Below are positions 1-7,714 of a stretch of DNA of 10,832 nt, piece after piece. Each line of letters begins with the position of its first letter. The first letter of the stretch is position 1. The stretch covers positions 1-10,832 of the forward strand of contig JAPLGY010000427.1 of NCBI GenBank assembly GCA_026389955.1, written 5' to 3'. The position numbers and the translations under genes were made by a program. Below the pieces are notes generated by a model. That model searched no databases. It was given only the letters and a program-made list of their open reading frames with translations, and had not been told where the DNA came from. The DNA is from Caldilinea sp. GTDB taxonomy: Bacteria; Chloroflexota; Anaerolineae; Caldilineales; Caldilineaceae.

Positions 1-741
1 CCCAACCGGGTGATCTGTGGCATCGGCGCGTGGTGGGACCCACTGGCCAAGAATGTGGGGATCGACCGCCGCAAGCCGCTGACGGCCATGCGCGAGACGG
101 TCGCGGTCATGCGGCGACTGCTGGCTATGGAGCGGGTCACCTTCCACGGCGAGTTCCACCATGTTGACGGCATCGAGCTCGACGTAGTACATGGGCGGCG
201 GGAGCCGCGCAATGTTTCGATCATGATCGGTGCGACCGGCCCGCAGATGATGGAGCTGACCGGCGAGATCGCCGACGGTGCCGTGCTCAACTACTGTGTG
301 CCCCCCGAATACAACATTGAAGCGTTGGAACAGCTGGAACGGGGGGCGGCCCGTGCCGGGCGCAGCCTCGACGACATCGACCGGCCCCAGTTGGTGGTCT
401 GCTCGGTGCACGAAGACCGCCAGACAGCGCTCGACGGGGCGCGCGAGCTGCTGACCCAATACCTGGCCCAGCAGCCGCACATTGCCAAGGCCAGCGGCGT
501 CCAACCCGAGGTCGTGCAGCAGATCCAGTCCATTTTGGGCTGGCCGGCCACCAAGGAACAGGTGCGGGCGGCGATGAAATATGTGCCCGACGAGTTGGTG
601 CAGCGCATCACCGCCAGCGGCACACCCGCTGAAGTCAAGGCCAAGGTGCGCGAATACATCCGCTACGGCGCCACCTGCCCGATTCTGTACCCGCTGGGAG
701 ATGTGAAGCTGATGATCGACACCTTTGCCGACGGCTTCTGA
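1..741 (+). CDS. Luciferase-like (LLM class) flavin-dependent oxidoreductase, 5'-truncated
   Basis: This is the C-terminal 246 residues of a TIM-barrel flavin monooxygenase or reductase of the bacterial luciferase / F420-dependent methylene-H4MPT reductase superfamily. The reading frame is open from base 1 (it begins P-N-R), so the GTG at 10 is probably internal and roughly 80-100 N-terminal residues lie outside the window. Visible signs are the helix with [12 protein letters not shown] (about residues 30-41), the family-typical [17 protein letters not shown] (77-93), and the closing G-T-P-A-E-V-K segment followed by a YGAT strand. Members use FMN or F420 to oxidise or reduce small organic molecules in the cytoplasm; the cofactor and substrate are not decidable here. 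The gene stops at TGA 739-741, points toward the minus-strand operon and is probably not part of it. The family is clear; the specific reaction is unknown. Confidence 0.85.
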   Translation, partial: PNRVICGIGAWWDPLAKNVGIDRRKPLTAMRETVAVMRRLLAMERVTFHGEFHHVDGIELDVVHGRREPRNVSIMIGATGPQMMELTGEIADGAVLNYCVPPEYNIEALEQLERGAARAGRSLDDIDRPQLVVCSVHEDRQTALDGARELLTQYLAQQPHIAKASGVQPEVVQQIQSILGWPATKEQVRAAMKYVPDELVQRITASGTPAEVKAKVREYIRYGATCPILYPLGDVKLMIDTFADGF

Positions 742-747
742 GGAACG

Positions 748-778
748 AGAGGGGGCGTGTCTCGGACGCGCCCCCTCT
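748..778. terminator. Hairpin between convergent genes, probable bidirectional terminator
   Basis: A 13-bp stem (748-760 paired with 766-778, one G-T wobble) closes a 5-base CTCGG loop. It lies 6 bases after the stop of the luciferase-like gene and 2 bases after the stop of the minus-strand operon. The C-rich arm is not followed by a clear T-run on either strand, so it is not a textbook intrinsic terminator. Its position between two convergent stop codons still makes a shared terminator or transcript-end stabiliser likely. Confidence 0.65.
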
Positions 779-780
779 GC

Positions 781-1986
781 TCAGCGCCAGCCGTCAAAGG
801 GCTGGTAGGCACGCTGTCGGCACGCTTCCAGGTTGAGCCGCATGCCCAGGCCGGGCCGTTCGGGCAAAAGCATACAGCCCTCTTCGATCGGCAGCAACTG
901 GTCCACCACCTCAGCCTGCAGGGCCCGGTCCTCCTCAGAGCCGATCGTTTCCAGGATCAAAAAGTTGGGAATCGAGGCGGCCAGGTGCACCGCCGCACAG
1001 GTCGCGATGGGCCCGTTGGGGTTGTGGGGGGCGACGCTGATGTACTCCGCCTCGGCCAGAGCGGCGATCTTTTTGGCCTGCATCAACCCACCGCAGTTGA
1101 CGACATCTGGCTGCGCGACCGCCACCGACCCTGCGCCAAGAAAGCGGCGGGCATCGTAGATCGTGGACCACCGTTCGCCTGCTGCGATGGGGGTGCTGCT
1201 GCGCTGGGCCACAAACCGGAGGGCGTCGGGCAGTTCTGGAGGGGTAGGCTCCTCGATAAAGAGCAGATCCAGCCCATCCAGGGCCTGGCAGAGGCGCAGC
1301 GCATTGGCGGGGCTCAGACGGCCGTGGCAATCCACCATCAGGTGAACCTGTGGGCCGACCGCTGCGCGTGCGGCGACAAAAAAGGCCCGAATGCGCTGGA
1401 AGAGGTCCGGGGGGAGCAGTTCGGTCTCCTTGAGGCTGCGGTCGAGCTCCCCCCAGGTTCCTGAATAGCCAAAGTGTGCACCCTCTCCCCCGCCAGCCAG
1501 ATGGACATTCTTCTGTGCTCCGTAAAAAAGGGGCAGGGTCACTTTGAGGCCTCGGTAGCCACGTTGGACGCAGGCCGCTGCATTGGCGGCCAGTTCGTCC
1601 GGCGTCGCACCGGCCGGACAGTGACAGTAGAGCGGGATTCGGCTGCGTGTGGGGCCCCCCAGCAGACGGTAGATCGGCACACCCAGGCTCTGCCCCAGGA
1701 TGTCCCAGAGCGCGATCTCGACTGCGCTGAGAGGGGTGGTCTGCTGAGGCCCGCCGACCCAGAAGGAATCCCGATACATCTTTTCCCACAAATCCTCGAT
1801 CTGCGTGGGGTCGCGACCGATCAGGAAGCGTTCCAGTTCGTGGACGCCGGCTTCGATCAGCCGGTCTTTGCGTTTGAGCACAGTTTCCCCGGTGCCGGTG
1901 ATGCCCTGGTCGGTGTGGACCAGCACGAACAGACAATTTTTGGCACCCAACGCCACCAACAGCGTCTGCAGACCGGTGATCTTCAT
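781..1986 (-). CDS. Enolase-superfamily acid-sugar dehydratase (mandelate racemase / ManD-GalD-like)
   Basis: A complete 401-residue protein of the mandelate racemase / muconate lactonizing enzyme family, usual length about 400. It has an N-terminal capping domain (1-115) and a C-terminal beta-barrel with the three Mg2+ ligands: D219 in the VDCHGR motif, E245 in FIEEP and E271 in AGER. H221, two residues after the first ligand, and H321 in VAPHNPNGP match the catalytic histidines of mannonate and galactonate dehydratases. The predicted reaction is therefore dehydration of an aldonic acid to a 2-keto-3-deoxy acid in the cytoplasm; the stereochemistry of the substrate cannot be read. The ATG at 1986 was chosen because it gives a full-length family N-terminus, overlaps the preceding stop as ATGA, and has AAGGA 8 bases upstream. 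The open frame extends to 2238 but that is antisense-like noise inside the previous gene. It is the last gene of the operon. Confidence 0.88.
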   Translation of the reverse strand: MKITGLQTLLVALGAKNCLFVLVHTDQGITGTGETVLKRKDRLIEAGVHELERFLIGRDPTQIEDLWEKMYRDSFWVGGPQQTTPLSAVEIALWDILGQSLGVPIYRLLGGPTRSRIPLYCHCPAGATPDELAANAAACVQRGYRGLKVTLPLFYGAQKNVHLAGGGEGAHFGYSGTWGELDRSLKETELLPPDLFQRIRAFFVAARAAVGPQVHLMVDCHGRLSPANALRLCQALDGLDLLFIEEPTPPELPDALRFVAQRSSTPIAAGERWSTIYDARRFLGAGSVAVAQPDVVNCGGLMQAKKIAALAEAEYISVAPHNPNGPIATCAAVHLAASIPNFLILETIGSEEDRALQAEVVDQLLPIEEGCMLLPERPGLGMRLNLEACRQRAYQPFDGWR

Positions 1987-2891
1987 GCGAGCATTCCTTG
2001 TTTGACCATCAGCTGGCGAAGCATGGCCTGCTGGTCGTCGGTCAGCGGGGAGAAGGGGGCTCTCGAAAAGCCGCCGTGCTCTCCGAGCAGCGCCAGGCCG
2101 GCTCGATAGATCGCCAGATCGTTCACGGGGCCCAGCAGCTGCTGGGTGTAGAGGTGTTTGAAGGGCAGCAGCCAGTGCCAGATCGAGCGGGCCTGCCCCA
2201 CATCTCCGGCCGAACAGGCGTCGTAGAGCGCGCAGCACTGCCGAACAAACAGGTTCATAAAACCGGAGACCCAGCCGTGGGCGCCGCTGAAAAAGGCCTC
2301 CATCGGTGCATTGAAGGAGCCGTAAAAGATGCGAAAATGGTCGCTGCAGAAGTAGCTGAGCTCTTGGACCGGCACGACGCTTTCAAAGGTAGACTTGACA
2401 CTTTGGATCACCCCTTCTTCGGCCAGGCGGGCCACCTCGCGTGCGGTGAACTCGGCGCAGCCGGCATAGTGGGGGTTGTTGTAGAGCATGATCGGGAGGG
2501 AGGTCGCACGGCGAACCGCGTAGAAGTGCTCCAAGATCGCAGCTTTGGGCGGTTTTTGGTAGTACGGCTGGATCACGATGGCGCCGTCAGCGCCCAGCCG
2601 TTCGGCCGCCTGCGTCAGTTCGATCGTCGTCCGGGTGCTGTAGTGGCCGGTGCCAGCATAGACAGGCACCCGCCCGCCCGCAGCTTCGACGATCACCTGG
2701 ATGACATAGAGGCGTTCCGGCTCGGTCATGGCAATAAATTCTCCCGAGGTGCCGGCCGCGACAATCCCATGGGCGCCGTTTTGGATCAGGAAGTCGATGT
2801 GACGTGCCGTGTTTTCGGCGTCGATCGCCCCCTCGGCGTCGAACATCGTCATGGCGGCTGGGAAAATTCCCTGGATGGCAGGTGCATTCAT
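1983..2891 (-). CDS. DapA-family (DHDPS/N-acetylneuraminate lyase) aldolase or dehydratase
   Basis: A complete 302-residue class I aldolase of the dihydrodipicolinate synthase / N-acetylneuraminate lyase family (usual length 290-310). Visible family landmarks are GTSGE (47-51) with the Thr-Ser pair that binds the keto acid carboxylate, Y137 in LYNNP, and K166 in IQSVKST, the Schiff-base lysine. Such enzymes form an imine with pyruvate or a 2-keto-3-deoxy acid and cleave, condense or dehydrate it. Because it sits between a Gfo/Idh dehydrogenase and an acid-sugar dehydratase in a catabolic operon, cleavage or dehydration of a 2-keto-3-deoxy acid fits better than lysine biosynthesis. That is inference; the Lys neighbourhood (S-V-K-S-T) is not the canonical G-I-K-D-S. 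The start is fixed by the ATGA overlap with the preceding stop and by AAGGAG 8 bases upstream. Confidence 0.88.
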   Translation of the reverse strand: MNAPAIQGIFPAAMTMFDAEGAIDAENTARHIDFLIQNGAHGIVAAGTSGEFIAMTEPERLYVIQVIVEAAGGRVPVYAGTGHYSTRTTIELTQAAERLGADGAIVIQPYYQKPPKAAILEHFYAVRRATSLPIMLYNNPHYAGCAEFTAREVARLAEEGVIQSVKSTFESVVPVQELSYFCSDHFRIFYGSFNAPMEAFFSGAHGWVSGFMNLFVRQCCALYDACSAGDVGQARSIWHWLLPFKHLYTQQLLGPVNDLAIYRAGLALLGEHGGFSRAPFSPLTDDQQAMLRQLMVKQGMLA

Positions 2892-3889
2892 CGCACTCTC
2901 TCCTTGGCAGGTGGGGTCTGGGCCAGGCGGGCTGCTTTGTCGTGCAGGCTTTGCAGCTGGTCCATGACGGGTAGAATTTCAGCGCCAGAGATCGGGATCG
3001 GGGCCTCTGCGCGCAGGCCGGCCGCCACAGCCGCAGCATAGCGTCGGTAGGCGCGGCCTTGGACCTGCAGCGCTTCTTCCGGGGCCACCACGGTCACCCC
3101 AGCCTGTTTCAGCTGCGAAAATCCGGTGATTTCCAAAACAGCCCGGTCCCCGACGATCAGGGTGTCCAGGTAATCCTGATGGGCGTTGTAGGACATGGCC
3201 ATCGTCACGAGGGTGCCCGATGGGGTCACAAAATTGGCGCTGAGGTCGACTTCGCTGCCGCTCTGTGGGTCGTGACGCAGCGCAGCGCCGACGCAGGCGA
3301 TCGGTTCGTCCAGCAGCCACATCACCAGGTCGATCGGGTGGGCGGCATGGTGCCAGGAGACCGTGTCTGTCCAGCTGCGCTGGCGGTTGAACAGATGGCC
3401 GACAGTGCGCTGCAGCCACAGGCGGCGGTACACAAACTGATAGACCGGGCCGATCGCGCCGGCTTGGATCAGCCGCCGGGCGGCGAGGTTGACATCCAGG
3501 TAGCGCGAGATGTGGGGCACGGAGAGGGCCAGCCGCCGGTCGGTGGCTTCCTGGACAAGCTGCCGGGCCTGCGCCGCATCCATCGTCATCGGCACTTCGA
3601 CGACCACATGTTTGTCAGCTTGCAAGGCGGCCAGGGCCTGCGGGTAATGGAGTGCATGGGGGGTGGCGACGATCACGGCATCGACGCTGGGATCGTCGAG
3701 CGCCTCGGCCAGGTGGGTGGTGGCCCTGGGGATGCTGCGCTGCCGGGCGAATTCGTCGGTCGGCTCCTGGAGACGGCCGACGACCCAGCGAAATTGAACT
3801 TCGGGTTCCGGGGCAAACGCGTCAAAAAACAGGGTGGCTGCCTGCCCATAGCCCACCAGGGCCAGCTTCAAAGGACGTTGTCTGCTCAT
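2888..3889 (-). CDS. Gfo/Idh/MocA-family NAD(P)-dependent oxidoreductase, LigC-like
   Basis: A 333-residue dehydrogenase with an N-terminal Rossmann fold (GYGQAA at 13-18, ATPHALH at 76-82) and a C-terminal alpha/beta substrate domain. The usual E-K-P motif is replaced by E98-V99-P100, so the customary lysine is absent. The stretch RSWTD (171-175) followed by WHHAAH (179-184) and D187 matches, from memory, LigC, the 4-carboxy-2-hydroxymuconate-6-semialdehyde dehydrogenase of Sphingobium, whose E-I-P motif also lacks that lysine. The enzyme probably oxidises an aldehyde, hemiacetal or sugar with NAD(P)+; the substrate is unknown. The ATG at 3889 overlaps the preceding stop as ATGA and starts just before the Rossmann strand. 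The frame is open to a further ATG at 3925, but that would overlap the upstream gene by 40 bases and adds no conserved sequence. The upstream SD is weak, consistent with translational coupling. Confidence 0.85.
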   Translation of the reverse strand: MSRQRPLKLALVGYGQAATLFFDAFAPEPEVQFRWVVGRLQEPTDEFARQRSIPRATTHLAEALDDPSVDAVIVATPHALHYPQALAALQADKHVVVEVPMTMDAAQARQLVQEATDRRLALSVPHISRYLDVNLAARRLIQAGAIGPVYQFVYRRLWLQRTVGHLFNRQRSWTDTVSWHHAAHPIDLVMWLLDEPIACVGAALRHDPQSGSEVDLSANFVTPSGTLVTMAMSYNAHQDYLDTLIVGDRAVLEITGFSQLKQAGVTVVAPEEALQVQGRAYRRYAAAVAAGLRAEAPIPISGAEILPVMDQLQSLHDKAARLAQTPPAKERVR

Positions 3890-4632
3890 GGCTGCTCTTT
3901 CATCGCTTTGCAGGCTGCGATCCACTCCTGCGCCGTGGCCGTATAGCCGACACAGGTTTCGATAAAGCGGATCGCCATAAAATTGGCCCAGCCCTCTGCC
4001 CGGGTCTCCTCATATTCCCCGGTCTGGACACAGTCGCGCAGCACGACCACCCGATAGCTGCGGTACATGGCGTCGGTCACGGTCGTTCCCAGGCAGATGC
4101 GGCTGTCAAACCCGACCACCACCAGGGTACGCACACCGAGCGAGCGCAGCAGCGAATCCAGGTGGGTCTCAAAAAACCCGCTGTAAAATTGTTTTTTGAT
4201 CAGATAGTCGCCGGGCTGGGGGGCGATCACCTGCGAATGCACCAGGATGTCGTTGGGTTCTTGCCAGGCTTCCAACACATCCACGTTCACGGTGCGCAGC
4301 GACATGTTTCGCCACTCATGCTGGGCGGTGAGGCCGGGCGACAGATAGTTGGTGAGGTAGATGATCGGCAGGTTGGCCATTCGGGCAGCATCTTGCGCCG
4401 GCCGAATGGCCTCCACCACGATCGCACGGTTGGCTTCCACGTTCGTGCGGTACAGCTCTGGGACGCTGCCCAGGTCGTGGTCGGGGTCAAAGCCCTTGCC
4501 GTAGACATCTACGAGCAGAAAAGCGGTGGCGTCCAGGGGAAGGGCCAGGTCGTCGTAGGCGTAGCCGAGGGGCTGCCCGAACGGAAAATCGCGGTAGTAG
4601 CGCGCCTTCAGATGGATGGTAGACGTTTGCAT
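3886..4632 (-). CDS. Isochorismatase-fold cysteine amidohydrolase, RutB-like
   Basis: A 248-residue cysteine hydrolase of the isochorismatase / nicotinamidase superfamily. The expected catalytic triad is present: D42 in LLVDVYG, K147 in the I-K-K-Q-F-Y-S-G-F-F segment, and C180 in SRICLGTTVTDA. The Y-S-G-F-F and L-D-S-L-L-R-S-L-G-V pattern after the lysine resembles RutB, the ureidoacrylate amidohydrolase of pyrimidine breakdown, but this protein is slightly longer and no other rut gene is nearby. The likely role is hydrolysis of a carbamoyl or carboxamide bond, releasing ammonia, in the cytoplasm. The ATG at 4632 is preceded by TAGGAGAAGGGA, an excellent Shine-Dalgarno site that overlaps the stop codon of the M20 gene. 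The gene ends in an ATGA overlap with the dehydrogenase gene. The exact substrate is unknown. Confidence 0.85.
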   Translation of the reverse strand: MQTSTIHLKARYYRDFPFGQPLGYAYDDLALPLDATAFLLVDVYGKGFDPDHDLGSVPELYRTNVEANRAIVVEAIRPAQDAARMANLPIIYLTNYLSPGLTAQHEWRNMSLRTVNVDVLEAWQEPNDILVHSQVIAPQPGDYLIKKQFYSGFFETHLDSLLRSLGVRTLVVVGFDSRICLGTTVTDAMYRSYRVVVLRDCVQTGEYEETRAEGWANFMAIRFIETCVGYTATAQEWIAACKAMKEQP

Positions 4633-4641
4633 TCCCTTCTC

Positions 4642-5805
4642 CTATCGCTGATTCGAAAAAGCCAGAACAAGTTCGGTATACAGACGGGCACCCAGCATCA
4701 GCTCGTCGAGGGGAATTGACTCGTGGCGGGTATGTCCTTCGGTGGCCACCGAGCCTGGCCCCAACACGATCGTCGGGATCCCGGTGCGGGCCAGGATCGG
4801 TGCATCGCTGCACCAGGGGGCGCCGACCGGGGTGGCCTTCCCCGAAATCGTCTGGGCTGCCTGGCAGGCGGCCCAGACGAGGGGGCTGCCGACCGGGGTG
4901 TCCAGGGCTTCATCCCAGTCTTCGACCTCGAAGGGCTCCAGGCGGAGGTCGGGCTGGGTGGTGCGGAGGGCGGCCAGCGTCTCTTCGAGTTCGGCCAGCA
5001 GAGTAGCGCGGGTCTCTCCTGGGAGAAACCGGCGGTTGAGCGTGAAGGAGCAGCGTGGGGGGATGACATTGCCGCTGACCCCGCCCTGGATTCGGGTCAC
5101 GGCCAGGGTGGGGGAGCCGGCCAGCGGGTGGCTGCGTTGGGCCAGCTGCGGGGCATAGACCGTCTCCAGGTGTTGGATGACGCCGGCGGCCTGCACAATG
5201 GCGTTGAGCCCGCGGGCGGGCTGTGCGCTGTGGGCGGCGCTGCCCAGGACATGCAGGCGGAGCCGGGCACTGCCGCGGTGGGCGATGACCGGCTGCAGCT
5301 CGGTGCCTTCCAAGACGATCGCACCGGCGGCAGGAAGCTGCTGGGCGGCCAGGGCATGGGCGCCGGCCGACATCGATTCCTCGTCGATCAACGCTGCGAA
5401 GGTGACGTGGACTGAAAGTTCGTGGCGCCGGGCGACCAGCTGCTCCATGGCGGCCAGGGCGGCGACGAGCGGCCCTTTGTCGTCGCACGCACCGCGGCCG
5501 GTCAGCCGTCCGTCGGCGACCCGCGGCACAAACGGCTGGGGCATATCGCCGGGGGGCACGGTGTCGGTGTGGCCGACGAAGAGGAGATGCTGGTGTGCGC
5601 CGGGGACCCGCAGATGGGCCAGCAGGTTGGGGCGTCCGGGCTGCACCTCGTGCAGCTCGACCTCCAGCCCGATCGAGCGGCAGAGCGAGGCCAGGTACTC
5701 GGCCAGCGCCCGCTCGCCGGCATGGGCCGGGTCGGCGACCGGGTTGACGCTGTCGATGGCGACCAGGTCGGCCAGAATTTGTGGTTGGCGATCAAAAATG
5801 TGCAT
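4642..5805 (-). CDS. M20-family zinc metallohydrolase (ArgE/DapE/CPG2-like)
   Basis: A 387-residue co-catalytic metallopeptidase or deacylase. It has the GHTDT motif with H79 and D81, the bridging aspartate in GACDDKG (D108), the catalytic glutamate pair in IDEES (E142, E143), E166 in VLEGTE, and a C-terminal metal histidine (H358 in EGHTRHE). The lid or dimerisation domain is inserted around residues 175-290, including S-A-A-H-S-A-Q-P. Relatives remove N-acyl groups from amino acids (acetylornithine deacetylase, succinyl-diaminopimelate desuccinylase, carboxypeptidase G2). In this operon, deacylation or dipeptide cleavage of an imported compound is the natural reading. The ATG at 5805 gives the standard N-terminus. 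It overlaps the restored frame of the preceding PLP gene by 14 bases and lacks a clear SD, so it may depend on coupling. A GTG at 5835 would add ten unsupported residues. Confidence 0.87.
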   Translation of the reverse strand: MHIFDRQPQILADLVAIDSVNPVADPAHAGERALAEYLASLCRSIGLEVELHEVQPGRPNLLAHLRVPGAHQHLLFVGHTDTVPPGDMPQPFVPRVADGRLTGRGACDDKGPLVAALAAMEQLVARRHELSVHVTFAALIDEESMSAGAHALAAQQLPAAGAIVLEGTELQPVIAHRGSARLRLHVLGSAAHSAQPARGLNAIVQAAGVIQHLETVYAPQLAQRSHPLAGSPTLAVTRIQGGVSGNVIPPRCSFTLNRRFLPGETRATLLAELEETLAALRTTQPDLRLEPFEVEDWDEALDTPVGSPLVWAACQAAQTISGKATPVGAPWCSDAPILARTGIPTIVLGPGSVATEGHTRHESIPLDELMLGARLYTELVLAFSNQR

Positions 5806-6746
5806 ACAAATAGTCCGTGATCTGCTGATCGGCACTGAACAGGGCGGGAACGCCTCCGGTGTGCCAGAAGATGAGGGTGGCCTGGCGCGAGACAGCCCCG
5901 CTGGCGAGGTCGGCGATCAGGCCGGCCAGCGCCGATCTGCGAGAGGTCGTTCAGAATCTCGGCGGCCTCCAGGTGCAGGGGCCAGCCCAGCTCCTGGGCG
6001 AGCAGGTTGCCAAACCGGGCCGTGCGCTCGTGCAAGGGCTCTTTCCACAGCACCGGCGCCACCCCGCGAATCGGCAGCTCCCAGCCAATCGCCCGGCAGG
6101 CCAGCACCATGCCGGCCTGGCTGCCGTTGGCCGCCGAGAGCACCACAGCGTCCGGGTCGATCCCGGCAGCGTCCACTTGGCTTTTGAGTTCGAGCAGCGC
6201 CCGCAGGCCGGCGGCGGCGCCCAGCACCTGCGACCGGTCCGGGCGGATGCGGTAGACCTGCAGGTTTTGGCGAGCGTACTCCTCGACGACCTCGTCGCAG
6301 CGCCGTTCCATCCCTTTTTCGTAGTCGTCTGCGGCCAGATAGCGGATATCGGCTCCAGTCAACGCCACCAGGAGCAGGTTGCCGCGCAGCAGGGCAGGCC
6401 CGGCGGGCTGGTTGACAATCACAATCGGAAGCAGGCCCACCTTGCGGGCCAGCGCCGCCATCTGGCGGGCATGGTTGGACTGTTCGCCGACCGCGATCAG
6501 CACCGCCTGTGCGCGTTGGGCCAGCGCCTCTGCCAGGGTATATTCCAGATGTCTGACCTTGTTGCCGCCCAATGCGGGCCCGGATTGGTCGTCGCGCTTG
6601 ATCCAAAGCGCCTGCACGCCGATTGCGGCGGCCAGCCGGGGGCAGGGCTCCAGGGGGGTGGGCCAGTTGCCCAGCGACAACGTCGGCAGGCGCGCAAAGG
6701 GGTCACGCAGGACAGAAGGCAGCAGATCGAGTGCGGTGTGGGTCAT
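5792..6746 (-). pseudogene. PLP-dependent D-cysteine desulfhydrase / ACC deaminase-like gene, frameshifted by an internal deletion
   Basis: This is a tryptophan-synthase-beta-type PLP enzyme of the 1-aminocyclopropane-1-carboxylate deaminase / D-cysteine desulfhydrase family. Residues 1-268 are well conserved: IKRDD (49-53), GGNK with the PLP lysine K63, and QSNHARQMAA (89-98). After ...AEILNDL (codon 5945-5943) the frame loses family sequence and runs out of frame to a stop at 5502, inside the M20 gene. The frame shifted by +1 (from about 5941) resumes a typical C-terminus: SALAGLIADL, then FWHTGGVPALF, with stop TGA at 5792-5794. Compared with E. coli DcyD, roughly 35 residues are missing, including the G-Y-G-x-P loop and the L-D-P-V-Y-T-G segment with the active-site tyrosines. 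The missing length must be 2 modulo 3 bases. As read, no active enzyme can be made. The start at 6746 overlaps the ATPase stop as ATGA. A real lesion and an assembly error are both possible. Confidence 0.85.
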
Positions 6747-7714
6747 GAGGTTGGAATCCGTGAACAGGCGACCCAATGTTCGGGTGCTTTTTCAGCCAGC
6801 AGAGGAAGTGTGCTGACGCACAGGTCGACCGCAAGCGGACAGCGAGGAGAAAAGACACAGCCGTTTTCGGGGGGGCTCTTCTCCCACAGCTCCCCGGCCA
6901 GGGCGACCACGCCGGCGGGCTGCTCGCTGTAGGCATCTGGCGCCGCAGCCAGCAGCGCCTGGGTATAGGGGTGGAGCGGAGAGGCATAGAGGGTCTGTTT
7001 GGGGGCCAGCTCCATAACCCTGCCCAGGTACATCACAGCGATGCGGTCACACATGTGGCGCACGACACGCAGATCGTGCGAGATCAAAAGCAACGTGAAC
7101 TGGTAACGTTTTTGCAGCTCGCGCAGCAAATTGAGCACCTGAGCTTGAATCGAGACATCCAGCATCGACACCGGCTCGTCGGCGACAATAAAACGGGGCT
7201 CCACAGTGAGGGCACGGGCGATGACCAGCCGTTGGCGTTGGCCGCCGCTGAACTGGTGCGGGTAGCGGCTGAGGGCCTCGGCGCCCAACCCAACCTGTTC
7301 GAGAAGGGCCACGATTCGGTCGCGTCTTTGCGCGCCCTTGGCCAGTTTGTAGACATCGTACCCGATCCCCAGGCTGGCCTCGATCGTCTGGCGCGGGTTG
7401 AGGGCCGAAAAGGGATTTTGAAAAATAATCTGTGCCTGCCGTCGGTATTCGAGCAGCTCGGCGCGAGAAAAGCGGGTGACGTCCCGGCCTTCAAACAGAA
7501 TCTGTCCAGAAGTCGGCTCGATCAGACGCAGGATCAGCCGCCCCAGCGTCGTCTTGCCGCAGCCCGACTCCCCCACAAGCCCAAAGACCGTCCCTGCCTC
7601 AACCGCCAGGGAGACATCTTGCACAGCGCTGGTTGTTTTGGCGCCCGCCAGCCGCCACAACGTTGACGGCCGATACTGTTTGGTGAGGTGGCGCACTTCA
7701 AGCAATGGAGTCAT
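6743..7714 (-). CDS. Peptide-type ABC transporter ATPase (DppF/OppF-like)
   Basis: A complete 323-residue ATP-binding subunit of an oligopeptide/dipeptide-type importer, acting at the inner face of the membrane as a heterodimer with the neighbouring ATPase. Walker A is GESGCGKT (48-55), the Q-loop glutamine is Q99 in IIFQNP, the signature is FSGGQRQR (155-162), Walker B is FIVADEP (175-181) and the H-loop is H213 in ISHD. The C-terminal oligopeptide-transporter extension has the L-H-P-Y-T-Q-A-L-L motif (247-255) and four cysteines (C286, C292, C299, C317). The ATG at 7714 overlaps the stop of the partner ATPase as ATGA, with GAGG 10 bases upstream. The N-terminal linker W-R-L-A-G (20-24) and the order after the DppD-like gene mark it as the DppF-type subunit. 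Confidence 0.93.
   Translation of the reverse strand: MTPLLEVRHLTKQYRPSTLWRLAGAKTTSAVQDVSLAVEAGTVFGLVGESGCGKTTLGRLILRLIEPTSGQILFEGRDVTRFSRAELLEYRRQAQIIFQNPFSALNPRQTIEASLGIGYDVYKLAKGAQRRDRIVALLEQVGLGAEALSRYPHQFSGGQRQRLVIARALTVEPRFIVADEPVSMLDVSIQAQVLNLLRELQKRYQFTLLLISHDLRVVRHMCDRIAVMYLGRVMELAPKQTLYASPLHPYTQALLAAAPDAYSEQPAGVVALAGELWEKSPPENGCVFSPRCPLAVDLCVSTLPLLAEKAPEHWVACSRIPTS

Noticed and set aside
757..1464. Plus-strand open frame of 235 codons
   Set aside because: It lies antisense inside the dehydratase gene, shows no family motif, and is low in hydrophobic core pattern; it is a by-product of GC-rich codon use.
1987..2238. N-terminal extension of the dehydratase to a start at 2238
   Set aside because: The extension lies inside the upstream lyase gene, lacks family similarity, and the ATGA-coupled start at 1986 gives the normal N-terminus.
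1998..3041. Plus-strand open frame of 347 codons
   Set aside because: It is antisense to the DapA-family gene and part of the dehydrogenase gene, which have clear catalytic residues; no recognisable domain is seen on the plus strand.
3652..4719. Plus-strand open frame of 355 codons
   Set aside because: It is antisense across three well-supported minus-strand genes, with no ribosome-binding site or motif of its own.
5792..6746. Programmed frameshifting as the explanation for the two-frame PLP gene (and likewise DppC)
   Set aside because: No slippery sequence is seen at the junctions. Frameshifting could not supply the roughly 35 conserved residues that are absent.
5859..6932. Plus-strand open frame of 357 codons, spanning the broken PLP gene
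   Set aside because: I considered it as an explanation for the broken frame, but the minus strand carries clear PLP-family sequence on both sides and the plus-strand product resembles nothing known.
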